A DNA stretch of 64,000 bases from Euwallacea fornicatus (Eukaryota > Arthropoda > Insecta > Coleoptera > Curculionidae), in assembly GCF_040115645.1 (NCBI RefSeq), contig NW_027096088.1, positions 86,151 through 150,150 of the forward strand. Reading direction: 5' to 3'. A program made the position numbers and the translations under genes. Below the pieces are notes generated by a model. It worked only from the letters and a program-made list of their open reading frames with translations, made no database searches and had not been told where the DNA came from. Of the stretch, positions 49,867 to 62,472 are shown in pieces (within the stretch, counting starts at the first letter, position 1; each line of letters opens with the position of its first letter).

Positions 49867-52330
49867 TGTGTTTGAGCTCATAAAGTACTATTTTTCATGG
49901 AAATTCAATAAGATGCAATCATGATGTGTTGTGACATCTTCAAAATCTCGTCGAGCTGATTAATTTGACACTTTGTTTAACTATGTTGGTACTTATTTGC
50001 CGAATTTATCGAGCTTCAAAGTTTGAAAAGTCACAAAAGTTGTGTGTTTGAGCTCATAAAGTACTATTTTTCATGGAAATTCAACAAGATGCAATCATGA
50101 TGTGTTGTGACATCTTCAAAATCTCGTCGAGCTGATTAATTTGACACTTTGTTTAACAAATTTGGACTTCATTTGCCGAAGTTATCGAGCTTCAAAGTTT
50201 GAAAAGTCACAAAAGTTGTGTGTTTGAGCTCATAAAGTACTATTTTTCATGGAAATTCAACAAGATGCAATCATGATGTGTTGTGACAACTTCAAAATCT
50301 CGTCGAGCTGATTAATTTGACACTTTGTTTAACAAATTTGGACCTCATTTGCCGAAGTTATCGTGCTTCAAAGTTTGAAAAGTCACAAAAGTTGTGTGTT
50401 TGAGCTCATAAAGTACTATTTTTCATGGAAATTCAACAAGATGCAATCATGATGTGTTGTGACAACTTCAAAATCTCGTCGAGCTGATTAATTTGACACT
50501 TTGTTTAACAAATTTGGACCTCATTTGCCGAAGTTATCGAGCTTCAAAGTTTGAAAAGTCACAAAAGTTGTGTGTTTGAGCTCATAAAGTACTATTTTTC
50601 ATGGAAATTCAATAAGATGCAATCATGATGTGTTGTGACATCTTCAAAATCTCGTCGAGCTGATTAATTTGACACTTTGTTTAACTATGTTGTTACTCAT
50701 TTGCCGAATTTATCGAGCTTCAAAGTTTGAAAAGTCACAAAAGTTGTGTGTTTGAGCTCATAAAGTACTATTTTTCATGGAAATTCAACAAGATGCAATC
50801 ATAGTGTGTTGTGACATCTTCAAAATCTCGTCGAGCTGATTAATTTGACACTTTGTTTAACAAATTTGGACCTCATTTGCCGAAGTTATCGAGCTTCAAA
50901 GTTTGAAAAGTCACAAAAGTTGTGTGTTTGAGCTCATAAAGTACTATTTTTCATGGAAATTCAACAAGATGCAATCATGATGTGTTGTGACATCTTCAAA
51001 ATCTCGTCGAGCTGATTAATTTGACACTTTGTTTAACAAATTTGGACTTCATTTGCCGAAGTTATCGAGCTTCAAAGTTTGAAAAGTCACAAAAGTTGTG
51101 TGTTTGAGCTCATAAAGTACTATTTTTCATGGAAATTCAACAAGATGCAATCATGATGTGTTGTGACATCTTCAAAATCTCGTCGAGCTGATTAATTTGA
51201 CACTTTGTTTAACAAATTTGGACCTCATTTGCCGAAGTTATCGAGCTTCAAAGTTTGAAAAGTCACAAAAGTTGTGTGTTTGAGCTCATAAAGTACTATT
51301 TTTCATGGAAATTCAATAAGATGCAATCATGATGTGTTGTGACATCTTCAAAATCTCGTCGAGCTGATTAATTTGACACTTTGTTTAACTATGTTGTTAC
51401 TCATTTGCCGAATTTATCGAGCTTCAAAGTTTGAAAAGTCACAAAAGTTGTGTGTTTGAGCTCATAAAGTACTATTTTTCATGGAAATTCAACAAGATGC
51501 AATCATGATGTGTTGTGACGTCTTCAAAATCTCGTCGAGCTGATTAATTTGACACTTTGTTTAACAAATTTGGACCTCATTTGCCGAAGTTATCGAGCTT
51601 CAAAGTTTGAAAAGTCACAAAAGTTGTGTGTTTGAGCTCATAAAGTACTATTTTTCATGGAAATTCAATAAGATGCAATCATGATGTGTTGTGACATCTT
51701 CAAAATCTCGTCGAGCTGATTAATTTGACACTTTGTTTAACTATGTTGTTACTCATTTGCCGAATTTATCGAGCTTCAAAGTTTGAAAAGTCACAAAAGT
51801 TGTGTGTTTCAGCTCATAAAGTACTATTTTTCATGGAAATTCAATAAGATGCAATCATGATGTGTTGTGACATCTTCAAAATCTCGTCGAGCTGATTAAT
51901 TTGACACTTTGTTTAACAAATTTGGACCTCATTTGCCGAAGTTATCGAGCTTCAAAGTTTGAAAAGTCACAAAAGTTGTGTGTTTGAGCTCATAAAGTAC
52001 TATTTTTCATGGAAATTCAATAAGATGCAATCATGATGTGTTGTGACAGCTTCAAAATCTCGTCGAGCTGATTAATTTGACACTTTGTTTAACTATGTTG
52101 TTACTCATTTGCCGAATTTATCGAGCTTCAAAATTTGAAAAGTCACAAAAGTTGTGTGTTTGAGCTCATAAAGTACTATTTTTCATGGAAATTCAATAAG
52201 ATGCAATCATGATGTGTTGTGACATCTTCAAAATCTCGTCGAGCTGATTAATTTGACACTTTGTTTAACAAATTTGGACCTCATTTGCCGAAGTTATCGA
52301 GCTTCAAAGTTTGAAAAGTCACAAAAGTTG

Positions 52331-52388
52331 TGTGTTTGAACTCATAAAGTACTATTTTTCATGGAAAGTCAATAAGATGCAATCATGA
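52331..52388 (+). repeat. 58-bp truncated monomer 14
   Basis: GAACTC, T43, with a private T39G change (GAAAGTCAATAAG). Follows the CAGCTTC R2 and R3 units, like units 9-11. Confidence 0.95.
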
Positions 52389-52601
52389 TGTGTTTGAGCT
52401 CATAAAGTACTATTTTTCATGGAAATTCAATAAGATGCAATCATGATGTGTTGTGACATCTTCAAAATCTCGTCGAGCTGATTAATTTGACACTTTGTTT
52501 AACAAATTTGGACCTCATTTGCCGAAGTTATCGAGCTTCAAAGTTTGAAAAGTCACAAAAGTTGTGTGTTTGAGCTCATAAAGTACTATTTTTCATGGAA
52601 A

Positions 52602-54382
52602 TTCAACAAGATGCAATCATGATGTGTTGTGACATCTTCAAAATCTCGTCGAGCTGATTAATTTGACACTTTGTTTAACTATGTTGTTACTCATTTGCCG
52701 AATTTATCGAGCTTCAAAGTTTGAAAAGTCACAAAAGTTGTGTGTTTGAGCTCATAAAGTACTATTTTTCATGGAAATTCAACAAGATGCAATCATGATG
52801 TGTTGTGACATCTTCAAAATCTCGTCGAGCTGATTAATTTGACACTTTGTTTAACAAATTTGGACCTCATTTGCCGAAGTTATCGAGCTTCAAAATTTGA
52901 AAAGTCACAAAAGTTGTGTGTTTGAGCACATAAAGTACTATTTTTCATGGAAATTCAACAAGATGCAATCATGGTATGTTGTGACATTGTAAAGATCTCG
53001 TCGAGCTGATTAATTTGACACTTTGTTTAACAATGTTGGTCCTCATTTGCCGAAGTTATCGAGCTTCAAAGTTTGAAAAGTCACAAAAGTTGTGTGTTTG
53101 AACTCATAAAGTACTATTTTTCATGGAAATTCAATAAGATGCAATCATGATGTGTTTGAGCTCATAAAGTACTATTTTTCATGGAAATTCAATAAGATGC
53201 AATCATGATGTGTTGTGACATCTTCAAAATCTCGTCGAGCTGATTAATTTGACACTTTGTTTAACTATGTTGGTACTTATTTGCCGAATTTATCGAGCTT
53301 CAAAGTTTGAAAAGTCACAAAAGTTGTGTGTTTGAGCTCATAAAGTACTATTTTTCATGGAAATTCAACAAGATGCAATCATGATGTGTTGTGACATCTT
53401 CAAAATCTCGTCGAGCTGATTAATTTGACACTTTGTTTAACAAATTTGGACTTCATTTGCCGAAGTTATCGAGCTTCAAAGTTTGAAAAGTCACAAAAGT
53501 TGTGTGTTTGAGCTCATAAAGTACTATTTTTCATGGAAATTCAACAAGATGCAATCATGATGTGTTGTGACAACTTCAAAATCTCGTCGAGCTGATTAAT
53601 TTGACACTTTGTTTAACAAATTTGGACCTCATTTGCCGAAGTTATCGTGCTTCAAAGTTTGAAAAGTCACAAAAGTTGTGTGTTTGAGCTCATAAAGTAC
53701 TATTTTTCATGGAAATTCAACAAGATGCAATCATGATGTGTTGTGACATCTTCAAAATCTCGTCGAGCTGATTAATTTGACACTTTGTTTAACAAATTTG
53801 GACTTCATTTGCCGAAGTTATCGAGCTTCAAAGTTTGAAAAGTCACAAAATTTGTGTGTTTGAGCTCATAAAGTACTATTTTTCATGGAAATTCAACAAG
53901 ATGCAATCATGATGTGTTGTGACAACTTCAAAATCTCGTCGAGCTGATTAATTTGACACTTTGTTTAACAAATTTGGACCTCATTTGCCGAAGTTATCGT
54001 GCTTCAAAGTTTGAAAAGTCACAAAAGTTGTGTGTTTGAGCTCATAAAGTACTATTTTTCATGGAAATTCAACAAGATGCAATCATGATGTGTTGTGACA
54101 TCTTCAAAATCTCGTCGAGCTGATTAATTTGACACTTTGTTTAACAAATTTGGACCTCATTTGCCGAAGTTATCGAGCTTCAAAGTTTGAAAAGTCACAA
54201 AAGTTGTGTGTTTGAGCTCATAAAGTACTATTTTTCATGGAAATTCAATAAGATGCAATCATGATGTGTTGTGACATCTTCAAAATCTCGTCGAGCTGAT
54301 TAATTTGACACTTTGTTTAACTATGTTGTTACTCATTTGCCGAATTTATCGAGCTTCAAAGTTTGAAAAGTCACAAAAGTTG
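52602..54382. repeat. Segmental duplication G, copy 2
   Basis: Counterpart of 47,676-49,456: CAACTTC at 53,572 and 53,924, AAAATTTG at 53,847. After 54,383 the copies differ (private CATTAAG near 54,423, and GAGCTC instead of the GAGCAC unit further on). Confidence 0.88.
53093..53150 (+). repeat. 58-bp truncated monomer 15
   Basis: GAACTC, T43. Counterpart of unit 12 in duplication G. Confidence 0.95.
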
Positions 54383-55438
54383 TGTGTTTGAGCTCATAAA
54401 GTACTATTTTTCATGGAAATTCATTAAGATGCAATCATGATGTGTTGTGACATCTTCAAAATCTCGTCGAGCTGATTAATTTGACACTTTGTTTAACAAA
54501 TTTGGACCTCATTTGCCGAAGTTATCGAGCTTCAAAGTTTGAAAAGTCACAAAAGTTGTGTGTTTGAGCTCATAAAGTACTATTTTTCATGGAAATTCAA
54601 CAAGATGCAATCATGATGTGTTGTGACATCTTCAAAATCTCGTCGAGCTGATTAATTTGACACTTTGTTTAACAAATTTGGACCTCATTTGCCGAAGTTA
54701 TCGAGCTTCAAAGTTTGAAAAGTCACAAAAGTTGTGTGTTTGAGCTCATAAAGTACTATTTTTCATGGAAATTCAACAAGATGCAATCATGGTATGTTGT
54801 GACATTGTAAAGATCTCGTCGAGCTGATTAATTTGACACTTTGTTTAACAATGTTGGTCCTCATTTGCCGAAGTTATCGAGCTTCAAAGTTTGAAAAGTC
54901 ACAAAAGTTGTGTGTTTGAACTCATAAAGTACTATTTTTCATGGAAATTCAACAAGATGCAATCATGGTATGTTGTGACATTGTAAAGATCTCGTCGAGC
55001 TGATTAATTTGACACTTTGTTTAACAATGTTGGTCCTCATTTGCCGAAGTTATCGAGCTTCAAAGTTTGAAAAGTCACAAAAGTTGTGTGTTTGAACTCA
55101 TAAAGTACTATTTTTCATGGAAATTCAACAAGATGCAATCATGATGTGTTGTGACATCTTCAAAATCTCGTCGAGCTGATTAATTTGACACTTTGTTTAA
55201 CAAATTTGGACCTCATTTGCCGAAGTTATCGTGCTTCAAAGTTTGAAAAGTCACAAAAGTTGTATGTTTGAGCTCATAAAGTACTATTTTTCATGGAAAT
55301 TCAACAAGATGCAATCATGATGTGTTGTGACATCTTCAAAATCTCGTCGAGCTGATTAATTTGACACTTTGTTTAACAAATTTGGACCTCATTTGCCGAA
55401 GTTATCGAGCTTCAAAGTTTGAAAAGTCACAAAAGTTG

Positions 55439-55496
55439 TGTGTTTGAACTCATAAAGTACTATTTTTCATGGAAATTCAATAAGATGCAATCATGA
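55439..55496 (+). repeat. 58-bp truncated monomer 16
   Basis: GAACTC, T43. Its counterpart one 2,520-bp period on, unit 20, has GAGCTC, so the duplication edge falls inside this unit, just after position 10. Confidence 0.95.
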
Positions 55497-55848
55497 TGTG
55501 TTTGAGCTCATAAAGTACTATTTTTCATGGAAATTCAACAAGATGCAATCATGGTATGTTGTGACATTGTAAAGATCTCGTCGAGCTGATTAATTTGACA
55601 CTTTGTTTAACAATGTTGGTCCTCATTTGCCGAAGTTATCGAGCTTCAAAGTTTGAAAAGTCACAAAAGTTGTGTGTTTGAACTCATAAAGTACTATTTT
55701 TCATGGAAATTCAACAAGATGCAATCATGGTATGTTGTGACATTGTAAAGATCTCGTCGAGCTGATTAATTTGACACTTTGTTTAACAATGTTGGTCCTC
55801 ATTTGCCGAAGTTATCGAGCTTCAAAGTTTGAAAAGTCACAAAAGTTG

Positions 55849-55906
55849 TGTGTTTGAACTCATAAAGTACTATTTTTCATGGAAATTCAATAAGATGCAA
55901 TCATGA
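55849..55906 (+). repeat. 58-bp truncated monomer 17
   Basis: GAACTC, T43. Followed by the L2/R4 unit with the private CTCATCG change. Duplicated at 58,369. Confidence 0.95.
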
Positions 55907-56962
55907 TGTGTTTGAGCTCATAAAGTACTATTTTTCATGGAAATTCAACAAGATGCAATCATGGTATGTTGTGACATTGTAAAGATCTCATCGAGCTGAT
56001 TAATTTGACACTTTGTTTAACAATGTTGGTCCTCATTTGCCGAAGTTATCGAGCTTCAAAGTTTGAAAAGTCACAAAAGTTGTGTGTTTGAACTCATAAA
56101 GTACTATTTTTCATGGAAATTCAACAAGATGCAATCATGGTATGTTGTGACATTGTAAAGATCTCGTCGAGCTGATTAATTTGACACTTTGTTTAACAAT
56201 GTTGGTCCTCATTTGCCGAAGTTATCGAGCTTCAAAGTTTGAAAAGTCACAAAAGTTGTGTGTTTGAGCTCATAAAGTACTATTTTTCATGGAAATTCAA
56301 CAAGATGCAATCATGATGTGTTGTGACATCTTCAAAATCTCGTCGAGCTGATTAATTTGACACTTTGTTTAACAAATTTGGACCTCATTTGCCGAAGTTA
56401 TCGAGCTTCAAAGTTTGAAAAGTCACAAAAGTTGTGTGTTTGAGCTCATAAAGTACTATTTTTCATGGAAATTCAACAAGATGCAATCATGGTATGTTGT
56501 GACATTGTAAAGATCTCGTCGAGCTGATTAATTTGACACTTTGTTTAACAATGTTGGTCCTCATTTGCCGAAGTTATCGAGCTTCAAAGTTTGAAAAGTC
56601 ACAAAAGTTGTGTGTTTGAGCTCATAAAGTACTATTTTTCATGGAAATTCAACAAGATGCAATCATGGTATGTTGTGACATTGTAAAGATCTCGTCGAGC
56701 TGATTAATTTGACACTTTGTTTAACAATGTTGGTCCTCATTTGCCGAAGTTATCGAGCTTCAAAGTTTGAAAAGTCACAAAAGTTGTGTGTTTGAGCTCA
56801 TAAAGTACTATTTTTCATGGAAATTCAACAAGATGCAATCATGATGTGTTGTGACATCTTCAAAATCTCGTCGAGCTGATTAATTTGACACTTTGTTTAA
56901 CAAATTTGGACCTCATTTTCCGAAGTTATCGAGCTTCAAAGTTTGAAAAGTCACAAAAGTTG

Positions 56963-57020
56963 TGTGTTTGAACTCATAAAGTACTATTTTTCATGGAAAT
57001 TCAATAAGATGCAATCATGA
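56963..57020 (+). repeat. 58-bp truncated monomer 18
   Basis: GAACTC, T43. Follows the R3 unit with CATTTTCCG. Duplicated at 59,483. Confidence 0.95.
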
Positions 57021-57724
57021 TGTGTTTGAGCTCATAAAGTACTATTTTTCATGGAAATTCAACAAGATGCAATCATGGTATGTTGTGACATTGTAAAGAT
57101 CTCGTCGAGCTGATTAATTTGACACTTTGTTTAACAATGTTGGTCCTCATTTGCCGAAGTTATCGAGCTTCAAAGTTTGAAAAGTCACAAAAGTTGTGTG
57201 TTTGAGCTCATAAAGTACTATTTTTCATGGAAATTCAACAAGATGCAATCATGATGTGTTGTGACATCTTCAAAATCTCGTCGAGCTGATTAATTTGACA
57301 CTTTGTTTAACAAATTTGGACCTCATTTGCCGAAGTTATCGAGCTTCAAAGTTTGAAAAGTCACAAAAGTTGTGTGTTTGAGCTCATAAAGTACTATTTT
57401 TCATGGAAATTCAACAAGATGCAATCATGGTATGTTGTGACATTGTAAAGATCTCGTCGAGCTGATTAATTTGACACTTTGTTTAACAATGTTGGTCCTC
57501 ATTTGCCGAAGTTATCGAGCTTCAAAGTTTGAAAAGTCACAAAAGTTGTGTGTTTGAACTCATAAAGTACTATTTTTCATGGAAATTCAACAAGATGCAA
57601 TCATGGTATGTTGTGACATTGTAAAGATCTCGTCGAGCTGATTAATTTGACACTTTGTTTAACAATGTTGGTCCTCATTTGCCGAAGTTATCGAGCTTCA
57701 AAGTTTGAAAAGTCACAAAAGTTG

Positions 57725-57782
57725 TGTGTTTGAGCTCATAAAGTACTATTTTTCATGGAAATTCAATAAGATGCAATCATGA
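57725..57782 (+). repeat. 58-bp truncated monomer 19
   Basis: GAGCTC, T43. Not duplicated: one period on, at 60,245, the unit is full length with C43. One full R2 unit separates it from truncated unit 20. Confidence 0.95.
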
Positions 57783-57958
57783 TGTGTTTGAGCTCATAAA
57801 GTACTATTTTTCATGGAAATTCAATAAGATGCAATCATGATGTGTTGTGACATCTTCAAAATCTCGTCGAGCTGATTAATTTGACACTTTGTTTAACTAT
57901 GTTGTTACTCATTTGCCGAATTTATCGAGCTTCAAAGTTTGAAAAGTCACAAAAGTTG

Positions 57959-58016
57959 TGTGTTTGAGCTCATAAAGTACTATTTTTCATGGAAATTCAA
58001 TAAGATGCAATCATGA
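57959..58016 (+). repeat. 58-bp truncated monomer 20
   Basis: GAGCTC, T43. Sits at the junction of the two 2,520-bp copies. Confidence 0.95.
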
Positions 58017-58368
58017 TGTGTTTGAGCTCATAAAGTACTATTTTTCATGGAAATTCAACAAGATGCAATCATGGTATGTTGTGACATTGTAAAGATCTCG
58101 TCGAGCTGATTAATTTGACACTTTGTTTAACAATGTTGGTCCTCATTTGCCGAAGTTATCGAGCTTCAAAGTTTGAAAAGTCACAAAAGTTGTGTGTTTG
58201 AACTCATAAAGTACTATTTTTCATGGAAATTCAACAAGATGCAATCATGGTATGTTGTGACATTGTAAAGATCTCGTCGAGCTGATTAATTTGACACTTT
58301 GTTTAACAATGTTGGTCCTCATTTGCCGAAGTTATCGAGCTTCAAAGTTTGAAAAGTCACAAAAGTTG

Positions 58369-58426
58369 TGTGTTTGAACTCATAAAGTACTATTTTTCAT
58401 GGAAATTCAATAAGATGCAATCATGA
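58369..58426 (+). repeat. 58-bp truncated monomer 21
   Basis: GAACTC, T43. Duplicate of truncated unit 17. Confidence 0.95.
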
Positions 58427-59482
58427 TGTGTTTGAGCTCATAAAGTACTATTTTTCATGGAAATTCAACAAGATGCAATCATGGTATGTTGTGACATTGT
58501 AAAGATCTCATCGAGCTGATTAATTTGACACTTTGTTTAACAATGTTGGTCCTCATTTGCCGAAGTTATCGAGCTTCAAAGTTTGAAAAGTCACAAAAGT
58601 TGTGTGTTTGAACTCATAAAGTACTATTTTTCATGGAAATTCAACAAGATGCAATCATGGTATGTTGTGACATTGTAAAGATCTCGTCGAGCTGATTAAT
58701 TTGACACTTTGTTTAACAATGTTGGTCCTCATTTGCCGAAGTTATCGAGCTTCAAAGTTTGAAAAGTCACAAAAGTTGTGTGTTTGAGCTCATAAAGTAC
58801 TATTTTTCATGGAAATTCAACAAGATGCAATCATGATGTGTTGTGACATCTTCAAAATCTCGTCGAGCTGATTAATTTGACACTTTGTTTAACAAATTTG
58901 GACCTCATTTGCCGAAGTTATCGAGCTTCAAAGTTTGAAAAGTCACAAAAGTTGTGTGTTTGAGCTCATAAAGTACTATTTTTCATGGAAATTCAACAAG
59001 ATGCAATCATGGTATGTTGTGACATTGTAAAGATCTCGTCGAGCTGATTAATTTGACACTTTGTTTAACAATGTTGGTCCTCATTTGCCGAAGTTATCGA
59101 GCTTCAAAGTTTGAAAAGTCACAAAAGTTGTGTGTTTGAGCTCATAAAGTACTATTTTTCATGGAAATTCAACAAGATGCAATCATGGTATGTTGTGACA
59201 TTGTAAAGATCTCGTCGAGCTGATTAATTTGACACTTTGTTTAACAATGTTGGTCCTCATTTGCCGAAGTTATCGAGCTTCAAAGTTTGAAAAGTCACAA
59301 AAGTTGTGTGTTTGAGCTCATAAAGTACTATTTTTCATGGAAATTCAACAAGATGCAATCATGATGTGTTGTGACATCTTCAAAATCTCGTCGAGCTGAT
59401 TAATTTGACACTTTGTTTAACAAATTTGGACCTCATTTTCCGAAGTTATCGAGCTTCAAAGTTTGAAAAGTCACAAAAGTTG

Positions 59483-59540
59483 TGTGTTTGAACTCATAAA
59501 GTACTATTTTTCATGGAAATTCAATAAGATGCAATCATGA
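59483..59540 (+). repeat. 58-bp truncated monomer 22
   Basis: GAACTC, T43. Duplicate of truncated unit 18. Confidence 0.95.
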
Positions 59541-60772
59541 TGTGTTTGAGCTCATAAAGTACTATTTTTCATGGAAATTCAACAAGATGCAATCATGGTA
59601 TGTTGTGACATTGTAAAGATCTCGTCGAGCTGATTAATTTGACACTTTGTTTAACAATGTTGGTCCTCATTTGCCGAAGTTATCGAGCTTCAAAGTTTGA
59701 AAAGTCACAAAAGTTGTGTGTTTGAGCTCATAAAGTACTATTTTTCATGGAAATTCAACAAGATGCAATCATGATGTGTTGTGACATCTTCAAAATCTCG
59801 TCGAGCTGATTAATTTGACACTTTGTTTAACAAATTTGGACCTCATTTGCCGAAGTTATCGAGCTTCAAAGTTTGAAAAGTCACAAAAGTTGTGTGTTTG
59901 AGCTCATAAAGTACTATTTTTCATGGAAATTCAACAAGATGCAATCATGGTATGTTGTGACATTGTAAAGATCTCGTCGAGCTGATTAATTTGACACTTT
60001 GTTTAACAATGTTGGTCCTCATTTGCCGAAGTTATCGAGCTTCAAAGTTTGAAAAGTCACAAAAGTTGTGTGTTTGAACTCATAAAGTACTATTTTTCAT
60101 GGAAATTCAACAAGATGCAATCATGGTATGTTGTGACATTGTAAAGATCTCGTCGAGCTGATTAATTTGACACTTTGTTTAACAATGTTGGTCCTCATTT
60201 GCCGAAGTTATCGAGCTTCAAAGTTTGAAAAGTCACAAAAGTTGTGTGTTTGAGCTCATAAAGTACTATTTTTCATGGAAATTCAACAAGATGCAATCAT
60301 GATGTGTTGTGACATCTTCAAAATCTCGTCGAGCTGATTAATTTGACACTTTGTTTAACAAATTTGGACCTCATTTGCCGAAGTTATCGAGCTTCAAAGT
60401 TTGAAAAGTCACAAAAGTTGTGTGTTTGAGCTCATAAAGTACTATTTTTCATGGAAATTCAACAAGATGCAATCATGGTATGTTGTGACATTGTAAAGAT
60501 CTCGTCGAGCTGATTAATTTGACACTTTGTTTAACAATGTTGGTCCTCATTTGCCGAAGTTATCGAGCTTCAAAGTTTGAAAAGTCACAAAAGTTGTGTG
60601 TTTGAACTCATAAAGTACTATTTTTCATGGAAATTCAACAAGATGCAATCATGGTATGTTGTGACATTGTAAAGATCTCGTCGAGCTGATTAATTTGACA
60701 CTTTGTTTAACAATGTTGGTCCTCATTTGCCGAAGTTATCGAGCTTCAAAGTTTGAAAAGTCACAAAAGTTG

Positions 60773-60830
60773 TGTGTTTGAACTCATAAAGTACTATTTT
60801 TCATGGAAATTCAATAAGATGCAATCATGA
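60773..60830 (+). repeat. 58-bp truncated monomer 23
   Basis: GAACTC, T43. Followed by an R1t unit with CACAGTTTG. Confidence 0.95.
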
Positions 60831-62414
60831 TGTGTTTGAGCTCATAAAGTACTATTTTTCATGGAAATTCAATAAGATGCAATCATGATGTGTTGTGACA
60901 TCTTCAAAATCTCGTCGAGCTGATTAATTTGACACTTTGTTTAACTATGTTGGTACTTATTTGCCGAATTTATCGAGCTTCACAGTTTGAAAAGTCACAA
61001 AAGTTGTGTGTTTGAGCTCATAAAGTACTATTTTTCATGGAAATTCCACAAGATGCAATCATGATGTGTTGTGACATCTTCAAAATCTCGTCGAGCTGAT
61101 TAATTTGACACTTTGTTTAACAAATTTGGACTTCATTTGCCGAAGTTATCGAGCTTCAAAGTTTGAAAAGTCACAAAAGTTGTGTGTTTGAGCTCATAAA
61201 GTACTATTTTTCATGGAAATTCAACAAGATGCAATCATGATGTGTTGTGACATCTTCAAAATCTCGTCGAGCTGATTAATTTGACACTTTGTTTAACAAA
61301 TTTGGACCTCATTTGCCGAAGTTATCGTGCTTCAAAGTTTGAAAAGTCACAAAAGTTGTGTGTTTGAGCTCATAAAGTACTATTTTTCATGGAAATTCAA
61401 CAAGATGCAATCATGATGTGTTGTGACATCTTCAAAATCTCGTCGAGCTGATTAATTTGACACTTTGTTTAACAAATTTGGACCTCATTTGCCGAAGTTA
61501 TCGAGCTTCAAAGTTTGAAAAGTCACAAAAGTTGTGTGTTTGAGCTCATAAAGTACTATTTTTCATGGAAATTCAATAAGATGCAATCATGATGTGTTGT
61601 GACATCTTCAAAATCTCGTCGAGCTGATTAATTTGATACTTTGTTTAACTATGTTGTTACTCATTTGCCGAATTTATCGAGCTTCAAAGTTTGAAAAGTC
61701 ACAAAAGTTGTGTGTTTGAGCTCATAAAGTACTATTTTTCATGGAAATTCAATAAGATGCAATCATGATGTGTTGTGACATCTTCAAAATCTCGTCGAGC
61801 TGATTAATTTGACACTTTGTTTAACAAATTTGGACCTCATTTGCCGAAGTTATCGAGCTTCAAAGTTTGAAAAGTCACAAAAGTTGTGTGTTTGAGCTCA
61901 TAAAGTACTATTTTTCATGGAAATTCAACAAGATGCAATCATGATGTGTTGTGACATCTTCAAAATCTCGTCGAGCTGATTAATTTGACACTTTGTTTAA
62001 CAAATTTGGACCTCATTTGCCGAAGTTATCGAGCTTCAAAGTTTGAAAAGTCACAAAAGTTGTGTGTTTGAGCTCATAAAGTACTATTTTTCATGGAAAT
62101 TCAACAAGATGCAATCATGGTATGTTGTGACATTGTAAAGATCTCGTCGAGCTGATTAATTTGACACTTTGTTTAACAATGTTGGTCCTCATTTGCCGAA
62201 GTTATCGAGCTTCAAAGTTTGAAAAGTCACAAAAGTTGTGTGTTTGAACTCATAAAGTACTATTTTTCATGGAAATTCAACAAGATGCAATCATGGTATG
62301 TTGTGACATTGTAAAGATCTCGTCGAGCTGATTAATTTGACACTTTGTTTAACAATGTTGGTCCTCATTTGCCGAAGTTATCGAGCTTCAAAGTTTGAAA
62401 AGTCACAAAAGTTG

Positions 62415-62472
62415 TGTGTTTGAACTCATAAAGTACTATTTTTCATGGAAATTCAATAAGATGCAATCATGA
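62415..62472 (+). repeat. 58-bp truncated monomer 24
   Basis: GAACTC, T43, followed by an R1t unit with CACAGTTTG. It lies 1,642 bp from truncated unit 23. Confidence 0.95.

Larger units (their letters stand above)
47463..54734. repeat. Array domain 10: composite blocks with R1t, R3t, CAACTTC and L2/R4
   Basis: Repeated composite order: C43 R3 unit with CAAAATTTG, GAGCAC L2/R4 unit, truncated GAACTC unit, R1t, R3t, R3+A146T with CAACTTC, then R3 and R2 units. It begins at about 47.8, 49.5 and 52.7 kb. CAACTTC (T71A) units have this marker at 48,646, 48,998, 50,288, 50,463, 53,572 and 53,924. Truncated units 12-15 are here. Confidence 0.86.
55449..57763. repeat. Segmental duplication H, copy 1 (2,520-bp period, no mismatch seen)
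   Basis: Compared line by line with 57,969-60,283: 2,315 bp with no difference seen. Private markers shared at the exact shift are CTCATCG at 55,988 and 58,508, and CATTTTCCG near 56,914 and 59,434. The period equals 13 full units plus four 58-bp units, and the span 55,449-60,283 holds about 1.9 periods. It is the cleanest and probably youngest duplication in the window. Confidence 0.95.
57969..60283. repeat. Segmental duplication H, copy 2
   Basis: Counterpart of 55,449-57,763. The copies part at 60,284 (C43 here, T43 at 57,764). From there this copy continues with a full-length L1/R3 unit and copy 1 with truncated unit 19. Confidence 0.95.
54735..60772. repeat. Array domain 11: L2/R4 domain with dense truncated units
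   Basis: Most full units are C43 with L2 (ATGGTATG and CATTGTAAAG) and R4, alternating GAACTC and GAGCTC, with occasional L1/R3 units. Truncated units 16-22 lie here, seven in about 6 kb and the densest in the window. The 2,520-bp duplication occupies 55.4-60.3 kb. Confidence 0.88.
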
